Shown here piece after piece: positions 33,201 to 40,432 of a stretch of DNA of 64,000 nt. The notes beneath the pieces were generated by a model that searched no databases, had not been told where the DNA came from, and saw only the letters and a program-made list of their open reading frames with translations. This DNA is from DATCJY01 sp036562565. Its GTDB lineage: Bacteria; Bacteroidota; Bacteroidia; Flavobacteriales_D; Sanyastnellaceae. Position numbers and translations under genes: made by a program. The DNA lies in NCBI GenBank assembly GCA_036562565.1, contig DATCJY010000011.1, forward strand, positions 62,001 to 126,000, written 5' to 3'. Numbering within the stretch: position 1 is the first letter of the stretch; every line of letters begins with the position of its first letter.

Positions 33201-33629
33201 GCGCGCCCAAACGAGTACTGGAAATTCACCGGCTGGAGCTCCAAAGTGCACTCTCCATCGCCCAGTGCAAATCAGCCAACAGTGGCCTATAAATTCATGG
33301 CTCCTGATACGATTGTGGCACACTTCGAGAAAGAAGACTTCGTGGTGTTCGTGCCCAATTCATTCACACCGAACAACGATGGCAAAAACGATGTCTTCAA
33401 AATCGAAGGCTCAGCCGTGGACATCGAAGGTTTCCACCTCATGATTTTCAACCGATGGGGTGATGTAGTATTTGAAAGCTATGACATTGACACCCCATGG
33501 GTAGGCGAAATGCAGAGCGGTGATTACTACTACACACCAACACAAGTTTACAATTACATCTTGAAAATAAAATCGGTGCATGAGCAGTCACCGCGCGAAA
33601 TGAGCGGAACCATTCTTGTACTGCGATAA
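30291..33629 (+). CDS. Giant secreted protein: lamin-tail, CotH kinase and type IX sorting domain
   Basis: This 1112-residue protein has a signal peptide (about 1-27). A lamin-tail domain follows (about 28-180; INEF, GENEDWVEFYNPTGEPVDISGYHLSD). Next is a chitobiase-C-terminal-like beta domain (about 185-260; CTIYYTTNGNNPT). The CotH kinase-like domain (about 290-640) has YINGAYWGVYDFREKVD and a metal-binding WDMDATFGH. Four or so repeats with IxVxG-GxI and FxxWxxxG patterns follow (about 650-1015). The last 90 residues are a CHU_C / gliding-associated sorting domain (FVPNSFTPNNDGKNDVFKI, then NRWGDVVFES), which directs export by the type IX system and surface attachment. CotH proteins are atypical protein kinases; the target here is unknown. 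Confidence 0.88.
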   Translation: MKMNLLHNLKYFTLLFLSLSCVTMLHSQVVINEFCTANYTDWIISGENEDWVEFYNPTGEPVDISGYHLSDNPSNPQKWEFPSGSIVPANGFLVVLLSGTGDYDPNFLGYRNTNFKVTQTNGEPLIFSNTSGTILEQYDLSVIGAFQANHSYARVTNGGSTWAIHTDPTPGASNSGPHYSGYAAKPVFSLEAGYYPGPISVTLTAEPGCTIYYTTNGNNPTTTSTLYSGPITLSSTTTLRAISIPSDPDLLPSLIETNTYFFGDDVHTLYTVNIAGPTLSDGMWYGDEPCHIEFFAPGGTFLVEAGGDSNEHGNDSNAYPQRGFDYVTRDAMGYDNEIQYPLFHQHNRPSYERLIFKAAANDQYPTAGGAHLRDAYIHELSVLGNLNLDERTSQFCVLYINGAYWGVYDFREKVDDVDYTDFHFNQPEGMIDFIKTWGGTWVEYGSMNDWNTLRNFITSNDMTVAANYNYVLSQYDHMSLIDYFILNGYVVCTDWLNWNTAWWRGRHPNGGARKWRYVLWDMDATFGHYINYTGVPSTGPNAAPCQIESMGNVGGQGHIPILNALFNNTEFLADYVQRYATLSNTIFSCDRMIAVLDSMAAVIAPEMSRQCERWGGSVAGWQNNVQAIRNFILARCNENIIDGIADCYDVTPLHVTVEIEGEGQIQFETYTFDHTTAPFSGTYFADLPIDLIAFVDDGGTMCGSFAGWEIVSGSATIADPLSPNTTVIFHSDAVIRAVFQDPNTGPIVITTDMNLPGAGIITVNGIAQASYPGNTTINPGESTSLTVTPNEWYTFDYWESANGTSFTPGNTATAISFSTCQSDTITAHFTYIPNFILTVKVDGTGGGYIRFGNDSITTTPAIYHLEGGLNYNFSAYPYDQWSVFSHWTIDGTNPISPDELTPSIVLQLLANGTLTAVFTQIPHHAITVMVDPPYSAGTVIFEEDFVTGNSYTTETMRSEILEGNKSLLFEARPNEYWKFTGWSSKVHSPSPSANQPTVAYKFMAPDTIVAHFEKEDFVVFVPNSFTPNNDGKNDVFKIEGSAVDIEGFHLMIFNRWGDVVFESYDIDTPWVGEMQSGDYYYTPTQVYNYILKIKSVHEQSPREMSGTILVLR

Positions 33630-33649
33630 GTGTATTACATCAACAAGTA

Positions 33650-33690
33650 CGACAGCCATTTGCCTTCCTAGCAGATGGCTGTCGCTTTTT
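33650..33690 (+). terminator. Rho-independent terminator of the CotH-kinase gene
   Basis: A 14-bp stem with one G-T pair (33650-33663 with 33671-33684) and a 7-nt loop is followed by CTTTTTT. It lies 21 nt past the stop. Confidence 0.9.
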
Positions 33691-33711
33691 TGTGCGAAAA
33701 GCGCGAATTGG

Positions 33712-33744
33712 TTTGCTCCGATAGCGCAGAATCTCTTAGGTTTG
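33712..33744 (+). promoter_or_regulatory. Consensus Bacteroidota promoter of pyrR-pyrB
   Basis: TTTG at 33712-33715, a 21-nt spacer and TAGGTTTG at 33737-33744 match the consensus TTTG-N19-21-TAnnTTTG exactly. The pyrR ATG follows 13 nt later, leaving a leader of only a few bases. It is the clearest promoter in the window. Confidence 0.75.
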
Positions 33745-33757
33745 CAGCCGTCTTATT

Positions 33758-34297
33758 ATGAGTCAGATTACATTGATTGATAGCAAACTGATGAGCTTGG
33801 TAATCACCAGGCTGTGCCATCAATTAATTGAGAATCATGATGATTTTTCCGAAACGGTAATTATTGGCATGCAACCTCGTGGCATTCTTCTGGCAGAGAA
33901 TGTGGTGGACAAACTGCGTGCTATTCAGCCCAAAAGCAATATCCGTTACGGCATCATCGACCCCACATTTTATCGCGATGATTTCAGGCAAAGCGGCAAG
34001 CAACTCATAGCCCGCCCTACTGAAATTCCTTTCAACCTCGAAGGTCAGCGCGTGGTACTCATTGACGATGTATTGTACACCGGAAGAACAGTTCGTGCTG
34101 GTCTTGAAGGCCTCATGGAATACGGCCGTCCGAAAAGCGTGGAACTGATGGTCCTCATCGACCGCAGGTTCTCGCGCCAGTTGCCCATTGAACCCACATA
34201 CATCGGCAAAAGCATTGACAGCTATGACAATCAGGAAGTGCGCGTGATGTGGAAAAAAGACGGTGGTGAAGACAAAGTAATCCTGGTTAGCGATTGA
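33758..34297 (+). CDS. pyrR: PyrR-type uracil phosphoribosyltransferase
   Basis: This 179-residue protein has the PRPP-binding loop VVLIDDVLYTGRTVRAGL and the PyrR-specific tail around LMVLIDRRFSRQLPIEPTYIGK. In Bacillus, PyrR binds pyr mRNA leaders to cause attenuation and also makes UMP from uracil. Here it starts the pyrR-pyrB operon. The promoter lies too close to leave a leader, and only 9 nt separate pyrR from pyrB. No attenuator is therefore visible at this locus, and the enzymatic role may be the main one. Length is typical. Confidence 0.93.
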   Translation: MSQITLIDSKLMSLVITRLCHQLIENHDDFSETVIIGMQPRGILLAENVVDKLRAIQPKSNIRYGIIDPTFYRDDFRQSGKQLIARPTEIPFNLEGQRVVLIDDVLYTGRTVRAGLEGLMEYGRPKSVELMVLIDRRFSRQLPIEPTYIGKSIDSYDNQEVRVMWKKDGGEDKVILVSD

Positions 34298-34306
34298 AAT
34301 TAAAAA

Positions 34307-35257
34307 ATGGAAAAAACACTTAGCATCAAGCATTTGCTCGGAACAAAAGACCTCACGTTGCAAGACGTAGAACTCATCTTTTCCCAAGCAGATGAATTCA
34401 AAGAAGTGTTGAGTCGCCCTATTAAGAAAGTTCCATCTCTTCGCGATATCACGATTGCCAATATCTTTTTTGAAAACTCTACGCGTACACGCCTGAGTTT
34501 TGAACTTGCTCAAAAACGTCTGAGTGCCGATATCGTGAACTTCGCAGCAGCGAGTTCATCCGTAAAGAAAGGTGAAACCCTTGTGGACACCGTGAACAAC
34601 ATTCTTGCGATGAAAGTGGACATGGTGGTGATGCGCCATGCCTCTCCGGGTGCTGCGCAATTCCTCAGTCAGCACATCAACGCAGCCATCGTCAATGCCG
34701 GTGACGGCACACACGAGCATCCTACACAAGCATTGCTGGATGCTTACTCTATTCGCGAAAAGCTTGGCACCGTAAAAGGAAAGAAAGTAGCCATCGTAGG
34801 AGACATCACACACTCCCGTGTGGCCCTATCCAATATCCACTTGCTCAAAACGCTTGGTGCGGAAGTGATGCTCTGCGGACCAACAACCCTTATACCGAAG
34901 CACATTGAATCGCTGGGAGTAAAAGTGGAGCACAACCTACGCAACGCCCTTGAGTGGTGTGATGTGGCCAACATGTTGCGCATCCAACTAGAGCGCCAAG
35001 ATGTGGATGTGCGCTACTTCCCTAGCCTGCGCGAATACAGCCTGCAATACGGCCTGGACAAACAACTCCTCGACAGTCTGTCCAAGAAGATTGTCATCAT
35101 GCACCCCGGCCCTATCAACCGCGGAGTGGAAATCACTAGCGATGTTGCCGACAGCGACCAAAGCATCATCCTGCAACAAGTGGAAAACGGTGTGGCTATC
35201 CGCATGGCGGTTATCTACTTGCTCGCTCAGAATATTGAGACGAGGAAGGGGATGTGA
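34307..35257 (+). CDS. pyrB: Aspartate carbamoyltransferase catalytic subunit
   Basis: This 316-residue enzyme joins carbamoyl phosphate and aspartate in the second step of pyrimidine synthesis. The carbamoyl-phosphate loop FENSTRTR lies near residue 50. HPTQALLDAY carries the catalytic histidine and DITHSRVALSN the substrate contacts, and the C-terminal MHPGPINRGVE closes the site. It is the class without an obvious regulatory subunit gene beside it (no pyrI in the window), and its length fits the PyrR-associated ATCase type. It is cotranscribed with pyrR, 9 nt upstream. Confidence 0.95.
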   Translation: MEKTLSIKHLLGTKDLTLQDVELIFSQADEFKEVLSRPIKKVPSLRDITIANIFFENSTRTRLSFELAQKRLSADIVNFAAASSSVKKGETLVDTVNNILAMKVDMVVMRHASPGAAQFLSQHINAAIVNAGDGTHEHPTQALLDAYSIREKLGTVKGKKVAIVGDITHSRVALSNIHLLKTLGAEVMLCGPTTLIPKHIESLGVKVEHNLRNALEWCDVANMLRIQLERQDVDVRYFPSLREYSLQYGLDKQLLDSLSKKIVIMHPGPINRGVEITSDVADSDQSIILQQVENGVAIRMAVIYLLAQNIETRKGM

Positions 35258-35428
35258 TAATTCTACGCAACCAAATCAAGGAGTATTTAATCTACTCTAT
35301 GATGATTGAATACCGAAGTCATAATAGATTAAATATTGACGTGGATAGTCACACAAGTATCTATGAGTTGACAACACATAATAACATTCCCTTCGTAATG
35401 CCAACCGTGTTATAAAACTTATTCCAAT

Positions 35429-35947
35429 GTGAAGCAAGTTGTCCCCCCTTACCAATCCGCCCCAAAATTGAACACTTCTCTACTCTCCTTATTCCTCATT
35501 CTCCTGTCTACCGACTCCTTCAGTCAACGGCCAACCAATACCCGTTCGCTGTTCGCGCATGTAGAATATCAGTTTCGGCAGTATGATTATCTCACTGTCG
35601 GACTTGGGTATCAACCTAAGAAGACATTATCCACTTGGACTCGCAAGAATAAATATTCATTCACCGGATGGACTGCGAACTATTGTAAGAAACTAGACAA
35701 TGAGGACTGGGGAGTATCCATTCAAACATTGGCCTATTCCGCTAATGGCGTTGGATTGGAGGGCAATTACAAAGCAATCCATCACAGTCCGCACTATTCT
35801 TTCAAGCCCCTCATTGGTCTTTCGTTTCCCTTCGTTAGTATCATGTATGGTTACAACTTTGACTTTTATAAAATAAAAGAAGAAAGAATTCGTCCATCGG
35901 AATTGATTTTAGGATTGCGATTGGCGATAATCAGGTGGAAAGCGTAA
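35429..35947 (+). CDS. Hypothetical exported protein
   Basis: This 172-residue protein starts at a GTG. A short polar leader is followed by a hydrophobic stretch (LLSLFLILLSTDSFSQ) that reads as a signal peptide, cleaved around residue 33. The rest has many aromatic residues and alternating strands (HVEYQFRQYDYLTVGLGYQP, PLIGLSFPFVSIMYGYNFDFY) as in small outer-membrane barrels, and it ends in LAIIRWKA. I do not recognise the family. The 171-bp gap upstream, after pyrB, is AT-rich with no clear promoter or terminator. The true start is uncertain, as a start at a later codon would trim the unusual polar N-terminus. Confidence 0.6.
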   Translation: MKQVVPPYQSAPKLNTSLLSLFLILLSTDSFSQRPTNTRSLFAHVEYQFRQYDYLTVGLGYQPKKTLSTWTRKNKYSFTGWTANYCKKLDNEDWGVSIQTLAYSANGVGLEGNYKAIHHSPHYSFKPLIGLSFPFVSIMYGYNFDFYKIKEERIRPSELILGLRLAIIRWKA

Positions 35948-36009
35948 TTGAAAAAAATAAGAGTGACAACCTATATAGAACTGACCCAATCCAAAGAAAA
36001 CCAATTTGC

Positions 36010-36414
36010 ATGAACCACATCACCATCACCACCGACAAGTCAGAACTCGACATAGAATTTATTCATGCTTTCATCTCCAATTCCTATTGGGCCAAAGGAA
36101 GAACGATTGAAACCATGCAAACTTGCATTGACAACTCATTGTGTTTTGGAGTTTACATAGAAGGCAAGCAAATAGGCTTTGCGCGAGTCGTTACGGATTA
36201 TGGACACTTAGCATACATCTTGGACTTGTTCATTGACGCAGCGCATAGAGGCAAGGGGCATTCCAAACAACTCATGAGCTTTATCCTGGAATATCCACCA
36301 CTTCAAAACATCAAAGTGTGGCGCCTTGCAACAAGGGATGCGCATGGTCTTTACAAGCAATTTGGTTTTGATGCCTTGGCCAAGCCGGAGAATTTGATGG
36401 AGAGAATATTATAA
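36010..36414 (+). CDS. GNAT family N-acetyltransferase
   Basis: This 134-residue protein has the GNAT fold order. An N-terminal strand and helix are followed by ARVVTDYGHLAYILDLFIDAAHRGKGHSKQLMSFIL, which holds the acetyl-CoA loop (HRGKGHSK, a variant of R/Q-x-x-G-x-G/A). A C-terminal ATRDAHGLYKQFGF block with the tyrosine-phenylalanine signature closes the fold. The substrate is unknown. I start at the ATG at 36010. The frame from 35935 overlaps the previous gene and carries unrelated residues. Confidence 0.88.
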   Translation: MNHITITTDKSELDIEFIHAFISNSYWAKGRTIETMQTCIDNSLCFGVYIEGKQIGFARVVTDYGHLAYILDLFIDAAHRGKGHSKQLMSFILEYPPLQNIKVWRLATRDAHGLYKQFGFDALAKPENLMERIL

Positions 36415-36495
36415 TTCATACATGCCCACACTCCAGCGAGTTTAAGCGCTGCGATAACTCGCGCATGCGCAACACACGAGTCAAGTGTAGTTTGC

Positions 36496-37113
36496 TTACG
36501 AGTTATAAGGCTTGAGCTTTTTAACGATTAGGTTTGCAACTTCCATATTCGGTACCCAGCACAACCAAGAAACAATTAAATAGGCCACTAAATAATCACC
36601 GCTAACAATCATCAAAAGCGGCAGCCAGACTCTCAGTGTTACAGCAGCAAAGCAAGCCGCATAACTATATATCATGAGTTTGCGATGTTGCTCAATTTGG
36701 GAAGCACGGATTTTAAGATAAGCCAATAACGTAGTGGTAAACCAGATAATCCCTAAACATATAAACCCAACTGATGCAATGAGTCCGCCCGTTGCAGTAA
36801 AACCAGTTCCAATACCGGCAAGAGCACTTAAGAGCACACTGACTACATAAACTTTTCCGATGAGGCGATGTAGCGCTGCCTTTTTGCGCAGCAGCTTTTG
36901 ATGAAACTGCAACCATCCGATGAGCAAAGCAATTCCTCCAAAAATGATGTGGGTATAAAAACCGATGTTCCAAAAAGTATCGGCTAACAGCTCAGGACTT
37001 TTTGTGCTCAACAAACCAAATGTGCGGTCTTGAAGAATAAAATAAATGCCGGGATAAAGACCGATAACGACAGCAAGAAAAGCGATGACAGTTTTGGAAA
37101 TTCTTTGCGACAT
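36496..37113 (-). CDS. DUF2306 membrane protein
   Basis: This protein of about 205 residues has five to six membrane helices. The DUF2306 landmarks are HIIFGGIALLIGWLQFH, then LRKKAALHRLIGKVYV, and later SQIEQHRKLMIYSYAACFAAVTLRVWLP. Conserved histidines in the second and fifth segments recall heme-binding membrane proteins, though no function is known. An alternative ATG at 37134 adds seven residues. Both readings keep the first helix (KTVIAFLAVVIGLYPG). It is a single gene on the minus strand. Confidence 0.8.
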   Translation of the reverse strand: MSQRISKTVIAFLAVVIGLYPGIYFILQDRTFGLLSTKSPELLADTFWNIGFYTHIIFGGIALLIGWLQFHQKLLRKKAALHRLIGKVYVVSVLLSALAGIGTGFTATGGLIASVGFICLGIIWFTTTLLAYLKIRASQIEQHRKLMIYSYAACFAAVTLRVWLPLLMIVSGDYLVAYLIVSWLCWVPNMEVANLIVKKLKPYNS

Positions 37114-37337
37114 AAGAGATTTAGTGAATAGCATTCAACCACTCCAGGCCTTGGACTTGGACATAGTCCTCATCAACAACCGTCCCTACGAAGCCTAAAT
37201 GCGGGGCCAAAATTATAAGTGAACTACTCGGATAAAATGCCACTTATGGATTTATTCGGCCTTACATAAAGGTGTATTACTCCAGTCGCGCGAGTGTGGT
37301 GAGAAAAGGGAAAGACGAAAGGTGAAAGCCAAACATC

Positions 37338-37673
37338 TTAATGCACTTCCCCTACCATATATAAAGAGATGATGCCATAAACCAGACGCACAAAAAAGCT
37401 CGCACCAATGATGAAGGTGATGAACATACGCCAGCGTTGTTCCGACTGGGAGAATCTATCCCAGCGCACGGTGAGGTCCACCACAAGCGAAGCCATTGCG
37501 AGAAACTCGAGGAAAGTAAGTAAACCCCAGTGCTTGGCAAAGTTTTCTCTCACAGCCATAAGTGAGGCGTTCATGGGGGCTATCCAATAAAACACATTAT
37601 AGATAGCCAACACAATAATCGTGGCATTGATTAAAGGAGACTTCTCAGTTTTTCCTGCTTCCCTTGAGGTCAT
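37338..37673 (-). CDS. Small hypothetical membrane protein downstream of threonine aldolase
   Basis: This 111-residue protein has three hydrophobic stretches (INATIIVLAIYNVFYWIAP, LLTFLEFLAMASLVVDLTV, FITFIIGASFFVRLVYGIISLYMV) and no recognised domain. Its ATG overlaps the TGA of the threonine aldolase gene (ATGA), so the two are translationally coupled. The pairing is the only hint about its role. I do not recognise the family. Confidence 0.7.
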   Translation of the reverse strand: MTSREAGKTEKSPLINATIIVLAIYNVFYWIAPMNASLMAVRENFAKHWGLLTFLEFLAMASLVVDLTVRWDRFSQSEQRWRMFITFIIGASFFVRLVYGIISLYMVGEVH

Positions 37674-38689
37674 ACTATTTCTTTGAGACGTTGTTGCAAT
37701 GCATCGAGATGTTCATCATGAAAATCGAGATGCGTGACAAATCTAATTCGATCGGCACCTACTGCGAAACAGCGTACATTCTTTTGCGCCAAGCGTTGCA
37801 CTATATCACTCGCCTTCAATCCCGAAGCGACTTGGAATACAACAATATTTGTTTCCACCGGTAGCACATCCTCCACCCATGAACATTGTTGCAGCGCCTT
37901 TCCAATGATTTGTGCACGCACATGGTCTTCCTTTAATCTATCTACATGATGTTGCAATGCATACAACCCGGCAGCGGCAAGGAATCCCGCTTGACGCATA
38001 CCGCCTCCAAAAGACTTGCGTCTTCTGATAGCACGATGGATAAATTCTTTCTTGCCCAATAACAAGCTCCCCACAGGTGCGCCCAAACCTTTGCTGAGGC
38101 AAATAGAAATGGAATCAAACAATGCACCGTGTTGTTGTGGTGTAGTACCATCTTCCACCATTGCATTGAACAATCGTGCACCATCACAATGGAATGCAAG
38201 TCCATGCTCCTTGCACACCTTAGCTATGCGCTGAAGCTCGGCAAATGGGTAGATGCAACCGCCACCGCGGTTCATGGTATTTTCCACGCAAACAAGCGAA
38301 GTTCGTGCGTAGTGAGGATCATCGGCATTGATGTGTTTCACCACCTCATCGGCAGTGAACCGGCCGCGATCACCACTGATGAGTTTCACACTTGAGCCGG
38401 AGTTAGCAGCTATACCACCACCTTCATTGAAATAAACATGCGCATCTGCTGCGCAAATGACTTCATCAGCCGGACGCGTATGCAAGTTGATGGCAATCTG
38501 ATTGGTCATGGTGCCGCTGGGACAAAACAGCGCGGCCTCCATGGCGAACATATCGGCAGCATATTGCTGCAACTCCTGCACCGATTCATCTTCTGCAAAT
38601 ACATCATCTCCCACCTTCGCTGAGAACATCGCCTCACGCATGGCCGGTGTAGGTTGGGTAATGGTATCGCTGCGCAAATCAACTATCAT
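37670..38689 (-). CDS. Low-specificity L-threonine aldolase
   Basis: This 339-residue PLP enzyme cleaves L-threonine or allo-threonine to glycine and acetaldehyde. It opens with the family signature DLRSDTITQPTPAMREAM. It has the HVYFNEGGG segment and the PLP region HCDGARLFNA, with the Schiff-base lysine in SICLSKGLGAPVGSLL. Length is typical. It begins a two-gene unit with the small membrane protein and is divergent from the subtilase gene, sharing a 56-bp control region with overlapping promoter elements. Confidence 0.93.
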   Translation of the reverse strand: MIVDLRSDTITQPTPAMREAMFSAKVGDDVFAEDESVQELQQYAADMFAMEAALFCPSGTMTNQIAINLHTRPADEVICAADAHVYFNEGGGIAANSGSSVKLISGDRGRFTADEVVKHINADDPHYARTSLVCVENTMNRGGGCIYPFAELQRIAKVCKEHGLAFHCDGARLFNAMVEDGTTPQQHGALFDSISICLSKGLGAPVGSLLLGKKEFIHRAIRRRKSFGGGMRQAGFLAAAGLYALQHHVDRLKEDHVRAQIIGKALQQCSWVEDVLPVETNIVVFQVASGLKASDIVQRLAQKNVRCFAVGADRIRFVTHLDFHDEHLDALQQRLKEIV

Positions 38690-38714
38690 ACTGGTTCCTA
38701 TTTATTAGATTCCA

Positions 38715-38722
38715 CAAAGCTA
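38715..38722 (-). promoter_or_regulatory. Promoter -7 element of the threonine aldolase gene
   Basis: TAGCTTTG on the minus strand matches TAnnTTTG exactly, 25 nt before the ATG. It overlaps by 2 bp the -7 element of the divergent subtilase gene. Confidence 0.45.
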
Positions 38723-38732
38723 CATTTGTAGC
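38719..38732. promoter_or_regulatory. Dyad overlapping two divergent -7 elements
   Basis: GCTACA-TT-TGTAGC forms a 6-bp inverted repeat that covers the subtilase -7 element and part of the aldolase one. It could be an operator site, but may be chance. Confidence 0.25.
38721..38728 (+). promoter_or_regulatory. Promoter -7 element of the subtilase gene
   Basis: TACATTTG matches TAnnTTTG exactly and lies 17 nt before the ATG. Confidence 0.45.
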
Positions 38733-38745
38733 AAAGTATTCATTC

Positions 38746-40425
38746 ATGCACATTCTGTTTTGCCTTGCACTCCTTTTATTTTCCACAGTTTCTCTCATTG
38801 GTCAGAGTAATTACTGGGTTTTTCTCAAGGACAAAGACGGAGTAACATTTGACCCACTCACCTACTTCGATGCAAAAGCCATTGAGCGCAGAATACGCGA
38901 AGGACTACCGCTTCATGACATCACAGATTATCCAGTGCGTGAAGATTATGTGCAGCAAGTAGCACAATACTGCGACAGCATCCGCAGCACCTCGCGTTGG
39001 TTCAATGCCATAGCGGTAAAAGCCACACCTGCCCAAATAGCCCAAATCAACACCATGCCATTTGTTGTGCGCACCCAACCGATGCAGCATACCTTGCAAT
39101 TGGCTGAGGCAAAAAGGCCACCGCAGCACAGCGAGCGCAAACTTTCGGCAATGGAGTACGCTACGCTTTATGGTCAAACCGAGCGCATGGGATTTAGCCT
39201 CCTTCGCGAGCGCGGCTATACCGGCAAGGGCGTGCGTATTGCTGTTTTTGATGCAGGCTTCCCGCTGGTGGATAAACATCCGAGCTTTGAGCACATCGTG
39301 CGCAACAACCGCATTGTAGACACTTACAATTTTGTAAACAACTCCAAAAACGTATTTCGCTCCAACAACCACGGCACGCATGTACTCTCTTGTATTGCCG
39401 GAATGTTGGACTCCATACCGATGGGTTGTGCAACCGATGCGGAATTTCTTTTAGCCAAAACGGAAAACGCCTATGTAGAAATCCGTACCGAAGAAGACCA
39501 TTGGATACAATCGCTGGAGTGGGCTGACAAGATGGGTGCCGACATCATCAATTCATCGTTGGGCTATACAGTGCAATTTTATTTCCGCAAGGACATGGAC
39601 GGACAAACCTCCATCATTACCCGTGCTGCCAATACCGCCTTTAGCAAAGGAATATTGGTAGTGAACAGTGCGGGCAACGAAGGAGCTGGTCGCTGGGAAA
39701 TCATTGGGGCACCGGCAGACTCTGATTCCGTGCTGACCATCGGAGGCATAAATCCTTCACATGGTTATCACACCCGCTTCAGCTCTTACGGTCCATCGGC
39801 TTCTTATAAAAAGAAACCGAACCTTGTGGCATTTAGCCAAACAGTTACTGCATTGGGGCACAATCAAGGAACATCTTTTAGTAGTCCGCTCGTAGCAGGA
39901 TTTGCAGCGTGCATCCGACAAATGCATCCCGAGTGGACCGTGCGCCAACTCTTTGATGAATTGGAAAAAAGCGGAGAACTCTATCCCTACTTTGACTATG
40001 CACATGGGCATGGTGTTCCGCAAGCTTCCTATTTCATCTATGGCAAAAGCCTCAGTGACACGGCCATGTTTAAGATGCACTGGAATGCACAAGACAAAAC
40101 TGTGGAGTTGCACCATTTAGGCGATAGCACCACATGGAAATCCTTTGCCATCGATAAAGAAAACTGGCATGAAAACCGTTGCTACCACCTACCGCTGGAG
40201 TATTGCTATTGGCAACTCATCGATGAAGCGCATCGCATTGTTTACTACGAACTCGTTGAGCCGGGCGAAAAACTCATTGCACGCATTACCAATAAAGATT
40301 GTGATAATTGCACTTTGCGGATTTACTACAAGCAGTACTTCTATGAACGACCATGGATGGAACTCCTAAATGAACTAAGCGCTCAACCTACACCATCCGA
40401 CACAATTTCTCCTCTCTCTCATTAA
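38746..40425 (+). CDS. Secreted subtilisin-like serine protease (S8)
   Basis: This 559-residue protease has a signal peptide (about 1-20, ending in LIGQ). A propeptide-like region follows to about 155, containing the I9-type pattern SRWFNAIAVKATPAQIAQINTMPFVV. The catalytic domain has D169 (VFDAGFP), H209 (NNHGTHV), the oxyanion N311 (NSAGNEG) and S377 (GTSFSSPLVAG). About 150 C-terminal residues form a beta-rich extension. It ends without a recognisable type IX sorting domain, so it probably stays periplasmic or uses another route. An outer-membrane protein gene follows after 7 nt. Confidence 0.92.
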   Translation: MHILFCLALLLFSTVSLIGQSNYWVFLKDKDGVTFDPLTYFDAKAIERRIREGLPLHDITDYPVREDYVQQVAQYCDSIRSTSRWFNAIAVKATPAQIAQINTMPFVVRTQPMQHTLQLAEAKRPPQHSERKLSAMEYATLYGQTERMGFSLLRERGYTGKGVRIAVFDAGFPLVDKHPSFEHIVRNNRIVDTYNFVNNSKNVFRSNNHGTHVLSCIAGMLDSIPMGCATDAEFLLAKTENAYVEIRTEEDHWIQSLEWADKMGADIINSSLGYTVQFYFRKDMDGQTSIITRAANTAFSKGILVVNSAGNEGAGRWEIIGAPADSDSVLTIGGINPSHGYHTRFSSYGPSASYKKKPNLVAFSQTVTALGHNQGTSFSSPLVAGFAACIRQMHPEWTVRQLFDELEKSGELYPYFDYAHGHGVPQASYFIYGKSLSDTAMFKMHWNAQDKTVELHHLGDSTTWKSFAIDKENWHENRCYHLPLEYCYWQLIDEAHRIVYYELVEPGEKLIARITNKDCDNCTLRIYYKQYFYERPWMELLNELSAQPTPSDTISPLSH

Positions 40426-40432
40426 TGTTTTT

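Noticed and set aside
35258..35428. A 9-bp inverted repeat (ATTTAATCT / AGATTAAAT) after pyrB as a terminator
   Set aside because: It is AT-only apart from one C-G pair, with a long loop and no T tract, so it is probably chance in AT-rich DNA.
37121..37243. A 41-codon minus-strand frame starting with GTG ahead of DUF2306
   Set aside because: The translated C-terminal half looks protein-like, but it is short, has no recognised family and overlaps the possible DUF2306 start, so it cannot be told from chance.
38746..40425. A type IX sorting domain on the subtilase
   Set aside because: The C-terminus lacks the CHU_C pattern and the type A conserved blocks.
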